Positions 1 through 8,131 of a stretch of 64,000 nt of DNA are shown here, one piece after another (position 1 is the stretch's first letter; every line of letters begins with the position of its first letter). Location: the NCBI RefSeq assembly GCF_015476655.1, contig NZ_JABFHF010000010.1, forward strand, positions 1 to 64,000, given 5' to 3'. A model generated the notes under the pieces. That model ran no database searches. It saw only the letters and a list, made by a program, of their open reading frames with translations, and was not told where the DNA came from. A program made the translations under genes and the position numbers. This DNA is from Aquiflexum lacus. Its GTDB lineage: Bacteria; Bacteroidota; Bacteroidia; Cytophagales; Cyclobacteriaceae.

Positions 1-73
1 ATAGTTTAGTTTTAACCCTACTTCTCAATTCCGAAGGAATTTTCCAAGAAGGCCTTTTTAATCAAACCAAATT

Positions 74-832
74 CTACAAATACCCCACCACCCAATACAC
101 CACAATCCCGATCCATTCCTTGAAAAGCTTATGCCAGAGAAAAATAGAATACGGTTCCGGTGCGATGAGTTTTGGGATACTGAACCTGACATCTTCTGCA
201 TAGTAATCCACCGGAAAGGTTTCAGTCTTGATTCCCGCCTTGTCAAAGCAGCCCTTGGCTCTTTTCATATGAAAAGCTGAGGTAATCAATAGCTGTGTTT
301 GATTTAAAGATATACCCTTTTCAATCAATATTTCCTTTGTTAGGATTGCATTTTGGTAAGTGTTAACCGCTTGGTTTTCGACCAGAATATCTCCTTCAGG
401 CACACCTGCCATGACCATAAAGTCCCGAAGCAATTCTGCCTCGGTATTGGTATTGGATGGGTTCAGTCCTTGTCCTCCTGTAATTAGAATTTTGTTGATT
501 TTCCCCAACTTATACAGCTGAACAGTATGGGTAGCCCGATCGGCCCCTTTATTAAAAAAAGTTCTGTCGTAGGTGGTTTTGTTGAGATTTGTGACTCCGG
601 TAAGGACTATTCCCAGGTCGTAGTTTTGTAGGCTCTCAAAAGACTTAAATTCCGGTTCCCAGGTATTCATGGCAAGGTTGGAAAGAAACTGATTGGAGAA
701 AAAAAACAGTAGGATCATGCTGGACCAAAAGATTTTTTTGCTTTTCCACATTGCTCCGACCAAAAGTAGGACGATGACAATCGTCAAAGGCATGGCCAAA
801 AAACTCAGAAATTGGGATAGGTAGAAGAACAT
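74..832 (-). CDS. DUF218 / YdcF-ElyC-SanA family membrane protein
   Basis: A 252-residue protein with two N-terminal membrane segments (about residues 9-29 and 34-52) followed by a DUF218 domain (about 70-235). The family's polar core residues are visible: the ITGG strand near 117-120, Glu131, an NTYQNA motif at 157-162 and SAFHMKRA at 185-192. Relatives such as ElyC and SanA affect envelope integrity, but the reaction is not established. It lies 35 nt downstream of the adenylate cyclase gene on the same strand and may end that operon. A TAnnTTTG match on the minus strand (849-856) could also give it its own promoter, although no -33 element is visible. Confidence 0.85.
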   Translation of the reverse strand: MFFYLSQFLSFLAMPLTIVIVLLLVGAMWKSKKIFWSSMILLFFFSNQFLSNLAMNTWEPEFKSFESLQNYDLGIVLTGVTNLNKTTYDRTFFNKGADRATHTVQLYKLGKINKILITGGQGLNPSNTNTEAELLRDFMVMAGVPEGDILVENQAVNTYQNAILTKEILIEKGISLNQTQLLITSAFHMKRAKGCFDKAGIKTETFPVDYYAEDVRFSIPKLIAPEPYSIFLWHKLFKEWIGIVVYWVVGYL

Positions 833-867
833 GGGGTGTTTGGTTTTTCAAATATAGCAATCTCCTG

Positions 868-2142
868 CTATTTTGATTTTTCCTGAATTCTCACATCATG
901 AACCCAGAACATTTTTATCTCCCCTTTATTTTTTGCGGGAACAAATCCACGTGGCTCGCAAATAAAATGATCTTTGATTTCAAAATAAGTTGATTCTGAG
1001 ATGTTGATTTTTCCGGGTTCACTTGTTTCTTCAATTCTTGCTGCCAGGTTAACAGCATCCCCCCATATATCATAAACAAATTTTTTGTCCCCCACAACTC
1101 CGGCTACTACAGGTCCTGTGTTGATGCCAATCCTGAAATCAAAAAAAATATTACCGTTATTCAGTTGTTCATTTTTAAAATGGAGGTTAGTTTCTTGAAT
1201 TTCAATGGCAGCCTCTACGACATTAATGGCATTTGCCTTATTGGACCCTGGCACGCCACCGGCAGCAAGATATGCATCACCGATTGTTTTGATTTTTTCT
1301 AAACCGTGTTTTTGAATAATTGAATCAATCCTTTGAAAATAGGCATGTAATAATTTGACAAGTTCGGGCGGAGTTAAACCTTCCGAAAGACTTGTAAAAT
1401 TTTTTATGTCTGCAAAAAGAACAGTCACGTTTTCATGCAGACGGGCTTTAGCTTTGCCCGTTTCTTTGAGTTCTTCAGCGATTTCTTTGGGAAATATATT
1501 AAGCAATAGGTCTTCAGATCTTTTCTGCTCTGATTTAAGTTCTTTTTGCTTCGAAAGCAAACTATCCAAGGCCTGTTGCTTTAAAGCTTCAAATGTGGTG
1601 GTAATCAAGTAAAATATCACAATTAACCCCATCATAGCTAGTACTAAAAATATAAGATGAAATGAATCACTGTAAGTTTTTGGGAAATCATATCCATCCA
1701 AAATCATCCAATAAAAGCCTAAAACATAAAAAATGCACAAAAACAATATGATCAAAGCATTTCTTCTATTTGTTAGCAGCAAAACAAAAGGTGGCGTAAG
1801 TGTAATCCAAGGTGAAACAGGAGAGGCAAATAATCCCCCGGAGTAGAATACCAAAGTAGCATTAAGCCAAATTGTATAAACTCCTATTAAAAAACCAAGT
1901 GTATTGATGTTCAAATACTTTAAGAAAAAAATATTGGATGTAAAAAATATAACTGAAACAGCCATTGTCCATACTCCGACTTCAAATCCAATAAAGTAGC
2001 TGAGGACACCATATAGAAACCCGAAAATTGTCACAAAAAGACATGTAGTAACAAATAATTTATATTTCCTCACCGAATCTATAGATTGGTCCAGATTATT
2101 TGATAGAGCAAAATCGTAAATTTTAGATAAGTGATTTATCAT
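868..2142 (-). CDS. membrane-bound class III adenylate cyclase
   Basis: A 424-residue protein with about six membrane helices (residues 28-182), a coiled linker (185-225) and a class III cyclase domain (about 235-420). The metal-binding aspartates are D245 (FADIKNF) and D289 (KTIGDAY). The purine-specifying pair is K285 and D358 (YDIWGD), the adenylate rather than guanylate cyclase signature. Transition-state residues N365 and R369 (AVNLAAR) are present, so the enzyme should be active. Its ATG lies 20 nt inside the 3' end of the upstream membrane-protein gene, which suggests translational coupling. The membrane part is not a receptor family I recognise. The product would be cAMP made at the inner membrane. 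Confidence 0.93.
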   Translation of the reverse strand: MINHLSKIYDFALSNNLDQSIDSVRKYKLFVTTCLFVTIFGFLYGVLSYFIGFEVGVWTMAVSVIFFTSNIFFLKYLNINTLGFLIGVYTIWLNATLVFYSGGLFASPVSPWITLTPPFVLLLTNRRNALIILFLCIFYVLGFYWMILDGYDFPKTYSDSFHLIFLVLAMMGLIVIFYLITTTFEALKQQALDSLLSKQKELKSEQKRSEDLLLNIFPKEIAEELKETGKAKARLHENVTVLFADIKNFTSLSEGLTPPELVKLLHAYFQRIDSIIQKHGLEKIKTIGDAYLAAGGVPGSNKANAINVVEAAIEIQETNLHFKNEQLNNGNIFFDFRIGINTGPVVAGVVGDKKFVYDIWGDAVNLAARIEETSEPGKINISESTYFEIKDHFICEPRGFVPAKNKGEIKMFWVHDVRIQEKSK

Positions 2143-2818
2143 TTGATTTAATGAAATTACGATTCTTGTAAATTAAAATTATAAAGGCAATATCGAAAAT
2201 GGCCACTACAAAATAGATTGCCCAGAGGAAGTAATTATCGGGATATTTTGTGCTGAACATAACGCTGATGATCCCTGTTCCCAAAAATTTACTCCAAGCA
2301 AGCAATGCTGAGTGTTCTTGAAAATCAGGCACATACAAAAGACTGATAAAGGCAACACTCATAACCACGTTGACAATGTATGCATCCAAAACTCCCATTG
2401 GTAAGTCATATTGGATCATGAATAATACAGAGAGCGGGATGCTGCATGCCAAACCTGTAAACACTAGTGTTTTAAAATTGTTTTTAAAAAAAGGTGTCGT
2501 AAACTGCTTAGATCCAAATTCAAGTAGTTTGTACACAATTAATGTATCTAGGATCAACCAGCCCCAATATGCTATGACCAAGGCCTTTCCCATATCCGGG
2601 ACAAAGAAAATTGCACCACCTACTTCGTTTCCATAGTTACAGATGACAGCTATCGCGGGTATTAGGACAGTTTTCTGTTTGAATGAATATTTAATAACCA
2701 CTAAATATGCCAAAATCCATAGCAAGGCGCCGGTTGTGAAAAGTCCGATTTGGAGAGGCGTGTAATTTGTGGTGTCAAACCAAGGATGAGGTTCTTTGAT
2801 GTAATCCCAAATGGTCAT
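2123..2818 (-). CDS. seven-helix membrane protein resembling Pyr4/PaxB terpene cyclases
   Basis: A 231-residue protein, almost entirely hydrophobic, with about seven helices. Compared from memory with fungal Pyr4, it shares a KT pair (49-50), nine residues, then CN (60-61), three residues and Glu65. It also shares W-x-K-F-L-G-T (175-181) and a late membrane aspartate, D209. In Pyr4 the two essential acidic residues occupy the same places (E63 and D218). Members of that family cyclise prenyl or epoxy-prenyl chains in the membrane. The start is 2 nt after the FAD-oxidoreductase stop, and the 3' end overlaps the adenylate cyclase, so all three genes look co-transcribed. Homology is inferred; substrate and activity are unknown. 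The alternative is an uncharacterised membrane family of similar length. Confidence 0.55.
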   Translation of the reverse strand: MTIWDYIKEPHPWFDTTNYTPLQIGLFTTGALLWILAYLVVIKYSFKQKTVLIPAIAVICNYGNEVGGAIFFVPDMGKALVIAYWGWLILDTLIVYKLLEFGSKQFTTPFFKNNFKTLVFTGLACSIPLSVLFMIQYDLPMGVLDAYIVNVVMSVAFISLLYVPDFQEHSALLAWSKFLGTGIISVMFSTKYPDNYFLWAIYFVVAIFDIAFIILIYKNRNFIKSNDKSLI

Positions 2819-2820
2819 AA

Positions 2821-4665
2821 TTAATTTGATTTATTTTTTTTACTAAAAAGTCTGAAGATTTTATAAACTAGATTGATGCCTGAATGCAGCAGCTTAAATG
2901 GCCATGGGAAATATTCATTCCATGGTAATCCTATGTCAAATCTTCTTCTATCATACCACCTAAATGGCGCGAGAATAAATGGTTCATGCAAATTCCAAAC
3001 TTTGCATTTTTTTTGTGTACTGCCACTTTGCTCAAGAATGACGTTGACAGCCCTGCGTGCGGCTTCATTCGCACCTTCCATAGTTGCCAGGTCGGTGTGC
3101 GTTCTCACATAATCCGAAGCAAAAAACAGGTTGAAAATATTACAATAGGCTTCAGGACGCAAGTCCCAAGTTCTTGTATTATTTACCAAAAGTGGTTCTT
3201 TGTCGATTGTTTTGAAATCTTCTTTTTTTGTCCCTCCTATTGGGGAATCAAGTATGGAATTTGGTTTCACTTGATCCGGAGCACAATCTGTAAGTTTTTT
3301 GACATCAAGGTCCATATCATCATTAGGATTTTGAAACTGAATGTCCCTGTCAAGGTTACAGGCTACAACCATATCTGCCGATAATATATTTTGGTTGTTT
3401 TCTCTAAGTCCAAGACTTAATTGACACCATACTTCCTCCATTATTTCTTGTTTGGTACAAGCTTTTGCAATTTTCCCATTGTAGCCGACTCGTCCCCAAT
3501 CACTGATATCCACAGAAATTATTCCTTTTACTTGACCATTTCCATAGTCGCTCATCTTAATTCTATCCCAAAATTGGGGTTGACTGATAGCCGTGATGGC
3601 CCAAGGTGAATCAATGATCATCATATGTCCCCGAGCAATTCTAATATCTTCATTCAGATAAAACTGAATACCTGTCATCCATTGTACATCTTTGGCCAAT
3701 TCTTTAATTGCCAACAATTGGGGATCTGCTTTCAATATATTGGCATTCAACAAAGAGGACATCACTTCAACAGGTACAGCGGAAATGAAATAATCACCTG
3801 TTATTTTTTTGGTGAAGCCATCTTCATCTGTGGCGGTAATACTGGAAATAAAATTACGGTGTTTAGTTTTATCAAAACCGCAGTTAATTTCATTGACAAT
3901 GTGTGAATGGTTAAATTTCACTCCCTTTTTCAATAAATAATCTCTCCATGGATATAGCCATGCCTCATTTGTGGGCCCATTTAATACTCTATCTGTATGA
4001 GTGAATGGATTGGCCATCTGAAAAATCAACTGAAGTAGAATATCTCCTCCTGTCCGTGTACTGACTAGCCTTGGCTTTGCAGCGACCAGGGTTCTTGTAA
4101 TCCCGCCGACAAAAAATTCATTATAAGCTTCACTGTGATTGTCAGCTCCGGTAAATTCCCACCATGCTATCCGCTCGTAATCCTGAAGTCTTCTTTCATA
4201 GCAACTTGTCATTAATTGCCAGATTTTCCCCATAAATGAATTTACTTCCTCTATTGTAAGTCCTGTATTGCTGTTGTGGACTGCATTTGCCATTATTTTT
4301 AAATCGGCTAGTGATTTTGGGAAATTCACTAAACTCAATATATCATTTTTTCCTTCTCTTCCCATGACTACCCTTTGGGTTGCGACAAGGTTGTCATAAA
4401 CACCATTTTTGTTCCCTTCGAATGGTATTCGTTTCATGGTGTCGGTGATATGGGTATAAAAACCTGGGAAAAATCGAAATCCATGTTCTCCTGGCAATGG
4501 CTTTTTGTCTCCAACTGCAGAATTCGGGACATCTGTACTTCTGGCTTTTCCTCCTACATAAGAAGGCTGTTGTTCAAAAATTTCTACCTCAAATCCACGT
4601 TCTATCAATTCATGAGCAGCGCTCATACCTGCTACACCTCCGCCAATAATTATGATTTTATTCAT
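2821..4665 (-). CDS. FAD-dependent oxidoreductase, phytoene desaturase / hydroxysqualene dehydroxylase-like
   Basis: About 614 residues from the chosen ATG at 4665. An upstream in-frame ATG at 4704 would add 13 residues, but the dinucleotide-binding motif IIIIGGGVAGMSAAHEL sits normally right after MNK. The amine-oxidase-type FAD fold continues with the conserved GEHGFRFFPGFY segment that follows the first strand pair. A C-terminal FAD motif is seen around the FFASDYVRT and ATMEGANEAARRAV stretches. Relatives act on isoprenoids (phytoene, hydroxysqualene) or amines. Its partner 2 nt downstream looks like a membrane terpene cyclase, so an isoprenoid substrate is inferred. The C-terminal 60 residues are basic and aromatic and may contact the membrane. 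No signal peptide is visible. Confidence 0.8.
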   Translation of the reverse strand: MNKIIIIGGGVAGMSAAHELIERGFEVEIFEQQPSYVGGKARSTDVPNSAVGDKKPLPGEHGFRFFPGFYTHITDTMKRIPFEGNKNGVYDNLVATQRVVMGREGKNDILSLVNFPKSLADLKIMANAVHNSNTGLTIEEVNSFMGKIWQLMTSCYERRLQDYERIAWWEFTGADNHSEAYNEFFVGGITRTLVAAKPRLVSTRTGGDILLQLIFQMANPFTHTDRVLNGPTNEAWLYPWRDYLLKKGVKFNHSHIVNEINCGFDKTKHRNFISSITATDEDGFTKKITGDYFISAVPVEVMSSLLNANILKADPQLLAIKELAKDVQWMTGIQFYLNEDIRIARGHMMIIDSPWAITAISQPQFWDRIKMSDYGNGQVKGIISVDISDWGRVGYNGKIAKACTKQEIMEEVWCQLSLGLRENNQNILSADMVVACNLDRDIQFQNPNDDMDLDVKKLTDCAPDQVKPNSILDSPIGGTKKEDFKTIDKEPLLVNNTRTWDLRPEAYCNIFNLFFASDYVRTHTDLATMEGANEAARRAVNVILEQSGSTQKKCKVWNLHEPFILAPFRWYDRRRFDIGLPWNEYFPWPFKLLHSGINLVYKIFRLFSKKNKSN

Positions 4666-4933
4666 GTTATTATTTTGTGAAAAAATGAAATTAAGCAATT
4701 TCATTCAATGTTTTTGGCGAGGAAAGAAATAAATCTTGGATTTGATAAATTAATATATCAAGTCAGAATTCGTTTCAAAATCAACCGCATCATTAGTTTT
4801 TAATTATAGCCAAATTTGGAAAAACAATTGGGTTTGTTTCTTTTGTTAACAACACGATGTTTTGTATGTTTTATTTCTAAATCATTTTCAAAAAGCGTGT
4901 ATCTACCTTACTTCTATTTCTTATTTTTGCCCC

Positions 4934-7882
4934 ATGACTTTGACCAAACCTAACCTGTTGCCTTTATTACAGAATTTGTCAACCCAATTGGAAGGTGAAC
5001 TGAAATATGATTCCCTTACCAAAACGCTTTATGCCACTGATGCTTCTGTGTATCGGGAAATGCCTTTGGCAGTCGCTTTTCCAAAATCTGAATCGGATAT
5101 CAAAAAATTGATACTTTTTGCCAAAGAAAACAAAACCTCTTTGATCCCACGTACCGCAGGGACTTCCTTGGCAGGTCAGTGTGTGGGAAATGGAATCGTA
5201 GTTGATGTGTCCAAGAATTTTACCAAAATCCTTGAATTTAACAAAGAGGAAAGATGGGTCCGTGTTCAGCCCGGAGTGGTAAGGGATGAATTAAATAGAT
5301 ATCTAAAACCACATGGATTATTTTTTAGCCCCATTACATCTACGGCGAATAGGGCGATGATAGGCGGGATGGTAGGGAACAATTCTTCCGGAACTACCTC
5401 TATCGTCTATGGGGTCACAAGGGATAAAGTCTTAGAATTGAAAACCATTTTAAGTGATGGCAACAAAGTGGTTTTTGGTGAAGTCAGTCAAGAAAATTTT
5501 AAATCAAAATGTGAATGGGATTCTTTGGAGGGCACAATTTACAGACAAGCAAAACAGGAACTATCCAATCCTGAAAACCAGAAAAACATTATTGAGCAAT
5601 TTCCAAAAAAATCCATTCATAGAAGAAATACAGGCTATGCCGTAGATGCCTTATTGGATTCGGAGATATTTACTGAGGGAGGAGATACTTTTAATTTCTG
5701 TAAACTTCTGACAGGCTCTGAAGGAACATTGGCCTTTACTACAGAAATCAAGATTTCACTTGATCTCTTACCTGATCCCATAGAAATAGTCGTTGCTGCT
5801 CATTTTGAGACCATCAACCAAAGTATGAGGGCAGCGCAGGTAGCCATGAAACATCCTGCGACTGCTGTGGAACTGATGGATAAGATCATCTTGGACTGTA
5901 CCAAAGAGAGTATAGAATATGGGAAAAACCGGTATTTTGTTGAAGGTGACCCTATGGCCATGTTGATGGTGGAGTTCACCGGTAAATCTGAAGCAGAAGC
6001 CAGGGCCAAAGGAGAAAAATTGATCGCTGACCTGAAATTGGCTGGATTGGGCTATGCCTTTCCAGTTATCGGACCCGATATGACCAAATCCGCATGGGCC
6101 TTGCGTTCTGCAGGATTAGGATTGTTGGCAAATATTCCCGGAGACCGAAAAGCGGTGGCCTGCATTGAAGATACGGCAGTGGATATTGATGACCTGGCGG
6201 ATTATATTGATGAATTTGACAAAATGATGGAAGTTTATGGCCAGGAACCTGTGCATTATGCCCACGCGGGTGCAGGTGAAATACATCTTCGTCCCATTCT
6301 TGATTTGAAGAAGAAATCGGATCAGGAGGATTTTTTCAAAATTTCTGAAGCCTCTGCCAAGTTGGTCAAAAAATACAAAGGTTCATTGAGTGGGGAACAT
6401 GGAGATGGCCGGGTTCGGGCACCCTTTATTCCATTGATGGTGGGAGAAGAGAATTACCAACTTTTCAGAAGGGTCAAGTACACATGGGATCCGGATAATA
6501 TTTTCAATCCCGGTAAAATTGTGGATACCGCCCCCATGAATACCTCGCTGAGGTATGAACCTGATATGGTGACTCCGGTTCAAGATACTTTAATGGATTT
6601 CAGTCATGTGGGTGGTTTCCTGAGGTTGGCCGAAAAATGTAACGGATCGGGAGATTGCCGAAAATTACCCGAATCAGGGGGGACCATGTGCCCCAGTTTT
6701 CAGGCAACCAGAAACGAACGCGATACTACAAGGGGTAGGGCAAATACATTGAGGGAATTTTTGACTTTGGACAAAAAAGAAAATGCCTTTGACCATCCCG
6801 AAATCAAGGAAGCCTTGGATTTGTGTCTTTCCTGCAAAGGCTGTACCTCAGAATGCCCTTCCAATGTTGACATGGCTTCAATGAAAGCAGAATTCCTTTA
6901 TCAATACCAAAAGTCAAATGGGACGCCTTTACGTTCCAAGGCTTTTGCCCATATCAATGAATTGAATGGTTTTGCATCGATATTCCCGTCATTGGCTAAT
7001 TTTTCTTTGTCTAATGGTCTGACAGGTGGTTTGATGAAGAATGTGTTGGGAGTTGCACCAAAAAGAAAGTTGCCGGTAATTTCCAAGGTGAGTTTGAGAA
7101 AGTGGTACAAAAGGCATTATGCTTCTCTTCCTGGAAAGACTCCTGTCATCAAATCTATTTATTTGTTTGTCGATGAGTTTACCAACCATAACGATACACA
7201 TATAGGCATCACTGCTCTCAAGCTGTTAAAAAAACTGGGATATGAGGTTAAAGTAATCGACCATCAGGAAAGTGGGCGTTCAGCGCTTTCAAAGGGCTTG
7301 CTTGAAAAAACCAAAAAACATGCTGAGGCCAATGTGAAAATCTTTCAGGATATCATCAACGGAGAAACACCTCTTGTGGGGATTGAACCTTCTGCAATTT
7401 TAAGCTTTAGAGATGAATATCCCCGATTGGTAGGCAAAGAATTGGTTGAAGGAGCCAAAAAGCTAAAATTCCATACCTTAATGATTGATGAATTCATAGG
7501 CAGAGAAATAGCCTCAGGAAATATCAAAGCAGATTCATTTACTGAAAAGGTTCAAAAAATAAAGCTTCATGGCCACTGTCACCAAAAGGCATTGTCTTCT
7601 TTGACCTGGACCCAAAAATTATTGAGTCTTCCCAAAAACTACTCTGTGGAGGTGATTCCTTCCGGATGCTGTGGGATGGCGGGTTCCTTTGGGTACGAGG
7701 CTGAACATTATGACTTAAGCATGCAGATAGGGGAGATGGTGCTTTTTCCAGCAGTTCGAAATTCCGAAGAAAGTATCTTGATTGCCGCACCGGGTACCTC
7801 ATGCCGTCATCAGATCGCTGATGGAACAGGAAAAAAAGCCAAACATCCTGTGGAAATTTTGTGGGAGGCCATGAACCTTTGA
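4934..7882 (+). CDS. FAD-binding and Fe-S dehydrogenase, YdiJ-like (D-2-hydroxyacid dehydrogenase)
   Basis: 982 residues from ATG 4934; the reading frame opens earlier at 4862, but the family start fits MTLTKPN. Domains in order: a PCMH-type FAD-binding region (about 25-230, with PRTAGTSLAGQCVGNGIV), a GlcD C-terminal cap (about 240-560, ending in the SGEHGDGR stretch and NPGKIVD), a ferredoxin-like part whose cysteines lie in CLSCKGCTSECP, and a CCG-type Fe-S domain (GHCHQKALSS, SGCCGMAGSFGYE). E. coli YdiJ has this layout and similar length (about 1018) and oxidises D-2-hydroxyglutarate. D-lactate is the main alternative substrate. A TAnnTTTG match ends 4 nt before the ATG, without a clear -33 partner. 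A hairpin overlaps the stop codon. Confidence 0.9.
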   Translation: MTLTKPNLLPLLQNLSTQLEGELKYDSLTKTLYATDASVYREMPLAVAFPKSESDIKKLILFAKENKTSLIPRTAGTSLAGQCVGNGIVVDVSKNFTKILEFNKEERWVRVQPGVVRDELNRYLKPHGLFFSPITSTANRAMIGGMVGNNSSGTTSIVYGVTRDKVLELKTILSDGNKVVFGEVSQENFKSKCEWDSLEGTIYRQAKQELSNPENQKNIIEQFPKKSIHRRNTGYAVDALLDSEIFTEGGDTFNFCKLLTGSEGTLAFTTEIKISLDLLPDPIEIVVAAHFETINQSMRAAQVAMKHPATAVELMDKIILDCTKESIEYGKNRYFVEGDPMAMLMVEFTGKSEAEARAKGEKLIADLKLAGLGYAFPVIGPDMTKSAWALRSAGLGLLANIPGDRKAVACIEDTAVDIDDLADYIDEFDKMMEVYGQEPVHYAHAGAGEIHLRPILDLKKKSDQEDFFKISEASAKLVKKYKGSLSGEHGDGRVRAPFIPLMVGEENYQLFRRVKYTWDPDNIFNPGKIVDTAPMNTSLRYEPDMVTPVQDTLMDFSHVGGFLRLAEKCNGSGDCRKLPESGGTMCPSFQATRNERDTTRGRANTLREFLTLDKKENAFDHPEIKEALDLCLSCKGCTSECPSNVDMASMKAEFLYQYQKSNGTPLRSKAFAHINELNGFASIFPSLANFSLSNGLTGGLMKNVLGVAPKRKLPVISKVSLRKWYKRHYASLPGKTPVIKSIYLFVDEFTNHNDTHIGITALKLLKKLGYEVKVIDHQESGRSALSKGLLEKTKKHAEANVKIFQDIINGETPLVGIEPSAILSFRDEYPRLVGKELVEGAKKLKFHTLMIDEFIGREIASGNIKADSFTEKVQKIKLHGHCHQKALSSLTWTQKLLSLPKNYSVEVIPSGCCGMAGSFGYEAEHYDLSMQIGEMVLFPAVRNSEESILIAAPGTSCRHQIADGTGKKAKHPVEILWEAMNL

Positions 7883-7906
7883 GGTCTTTTTTTGACCTCG
7901 AAGGTT
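7874..7906 (+). terminator. hairpin overlapping the stop codon of the YdiJ-like gene
   Basis: A 13-bp stem (7874-7886 with 7894-7906, one G-T wobble) encloses a loop of seven T. The 5' arm starts inside the last codons of the dehydrogenase gene, so the TGA at 7880 lies in the stem. It shares the GACCTCGAAGGTTT core with the hairpin at 8073-8109. A termination role is inferred from position; the T run is in the loop, not after the stem. Confidence 0.45.
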
Positions 7907-8072
7907 TGAAAAATCTGAAAAAGTCATCTTATTGAAGCACAGAGTATGTTTTTAATTACCACATAGTCAGATAATTCACATAGAAATTTAGGTTTTTTTA
8001 CTGTTAACAAATTCTATTGTTCCCGTAACTATGTGTTCTATGATACTATGTGGTAAATATTCTTTTTGGCGA

Positions 8073-8109
8073 AAGACCTTCGAGGTTTGAAAAAAACCTC
8101 AAAGGTCTT
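8073..8109 (-). terminator. long imperfect hairpin at the 3' side of the subtilase gene
   Basis: A 16-nt arm (8073-8088) pairs with 8094-8109 at 15 of 16 positions around a 5-nt A-rich loop. It lies 22 nt beyond the subtilase stop and reads equally well on both strands, so it could end transcripts from either convergent gene. Confidence 0.5.
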
Positions 8110-8131
8110 GTGCTGAAACTTTTAAGTTCAA

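Larger units (their letters stand above)
7874..8109. repeat. nested inverted-repeat element between convergent genes
   Basis: The whole gap between the convergent dehydrogenase and subtilase genes is symmetric. Outer hairpins at 7874-7906 and 8073-8109 share GACCTCGAAGGTTT-type arms. Inside, TTACCACATAGT (7956-7967) is repeated exactly in inverted orientation as ACTATGTGGTAA (8045-8056). The core is AT-rich and has no open reading frame. Similar AAGACCTT..AAGGTCTT palindromes are, from memory, frequent in Bacteroidota intergenic DNA, so this is probably a dispersed repeat acting as a two-way terminator. Confidence 0.6.
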
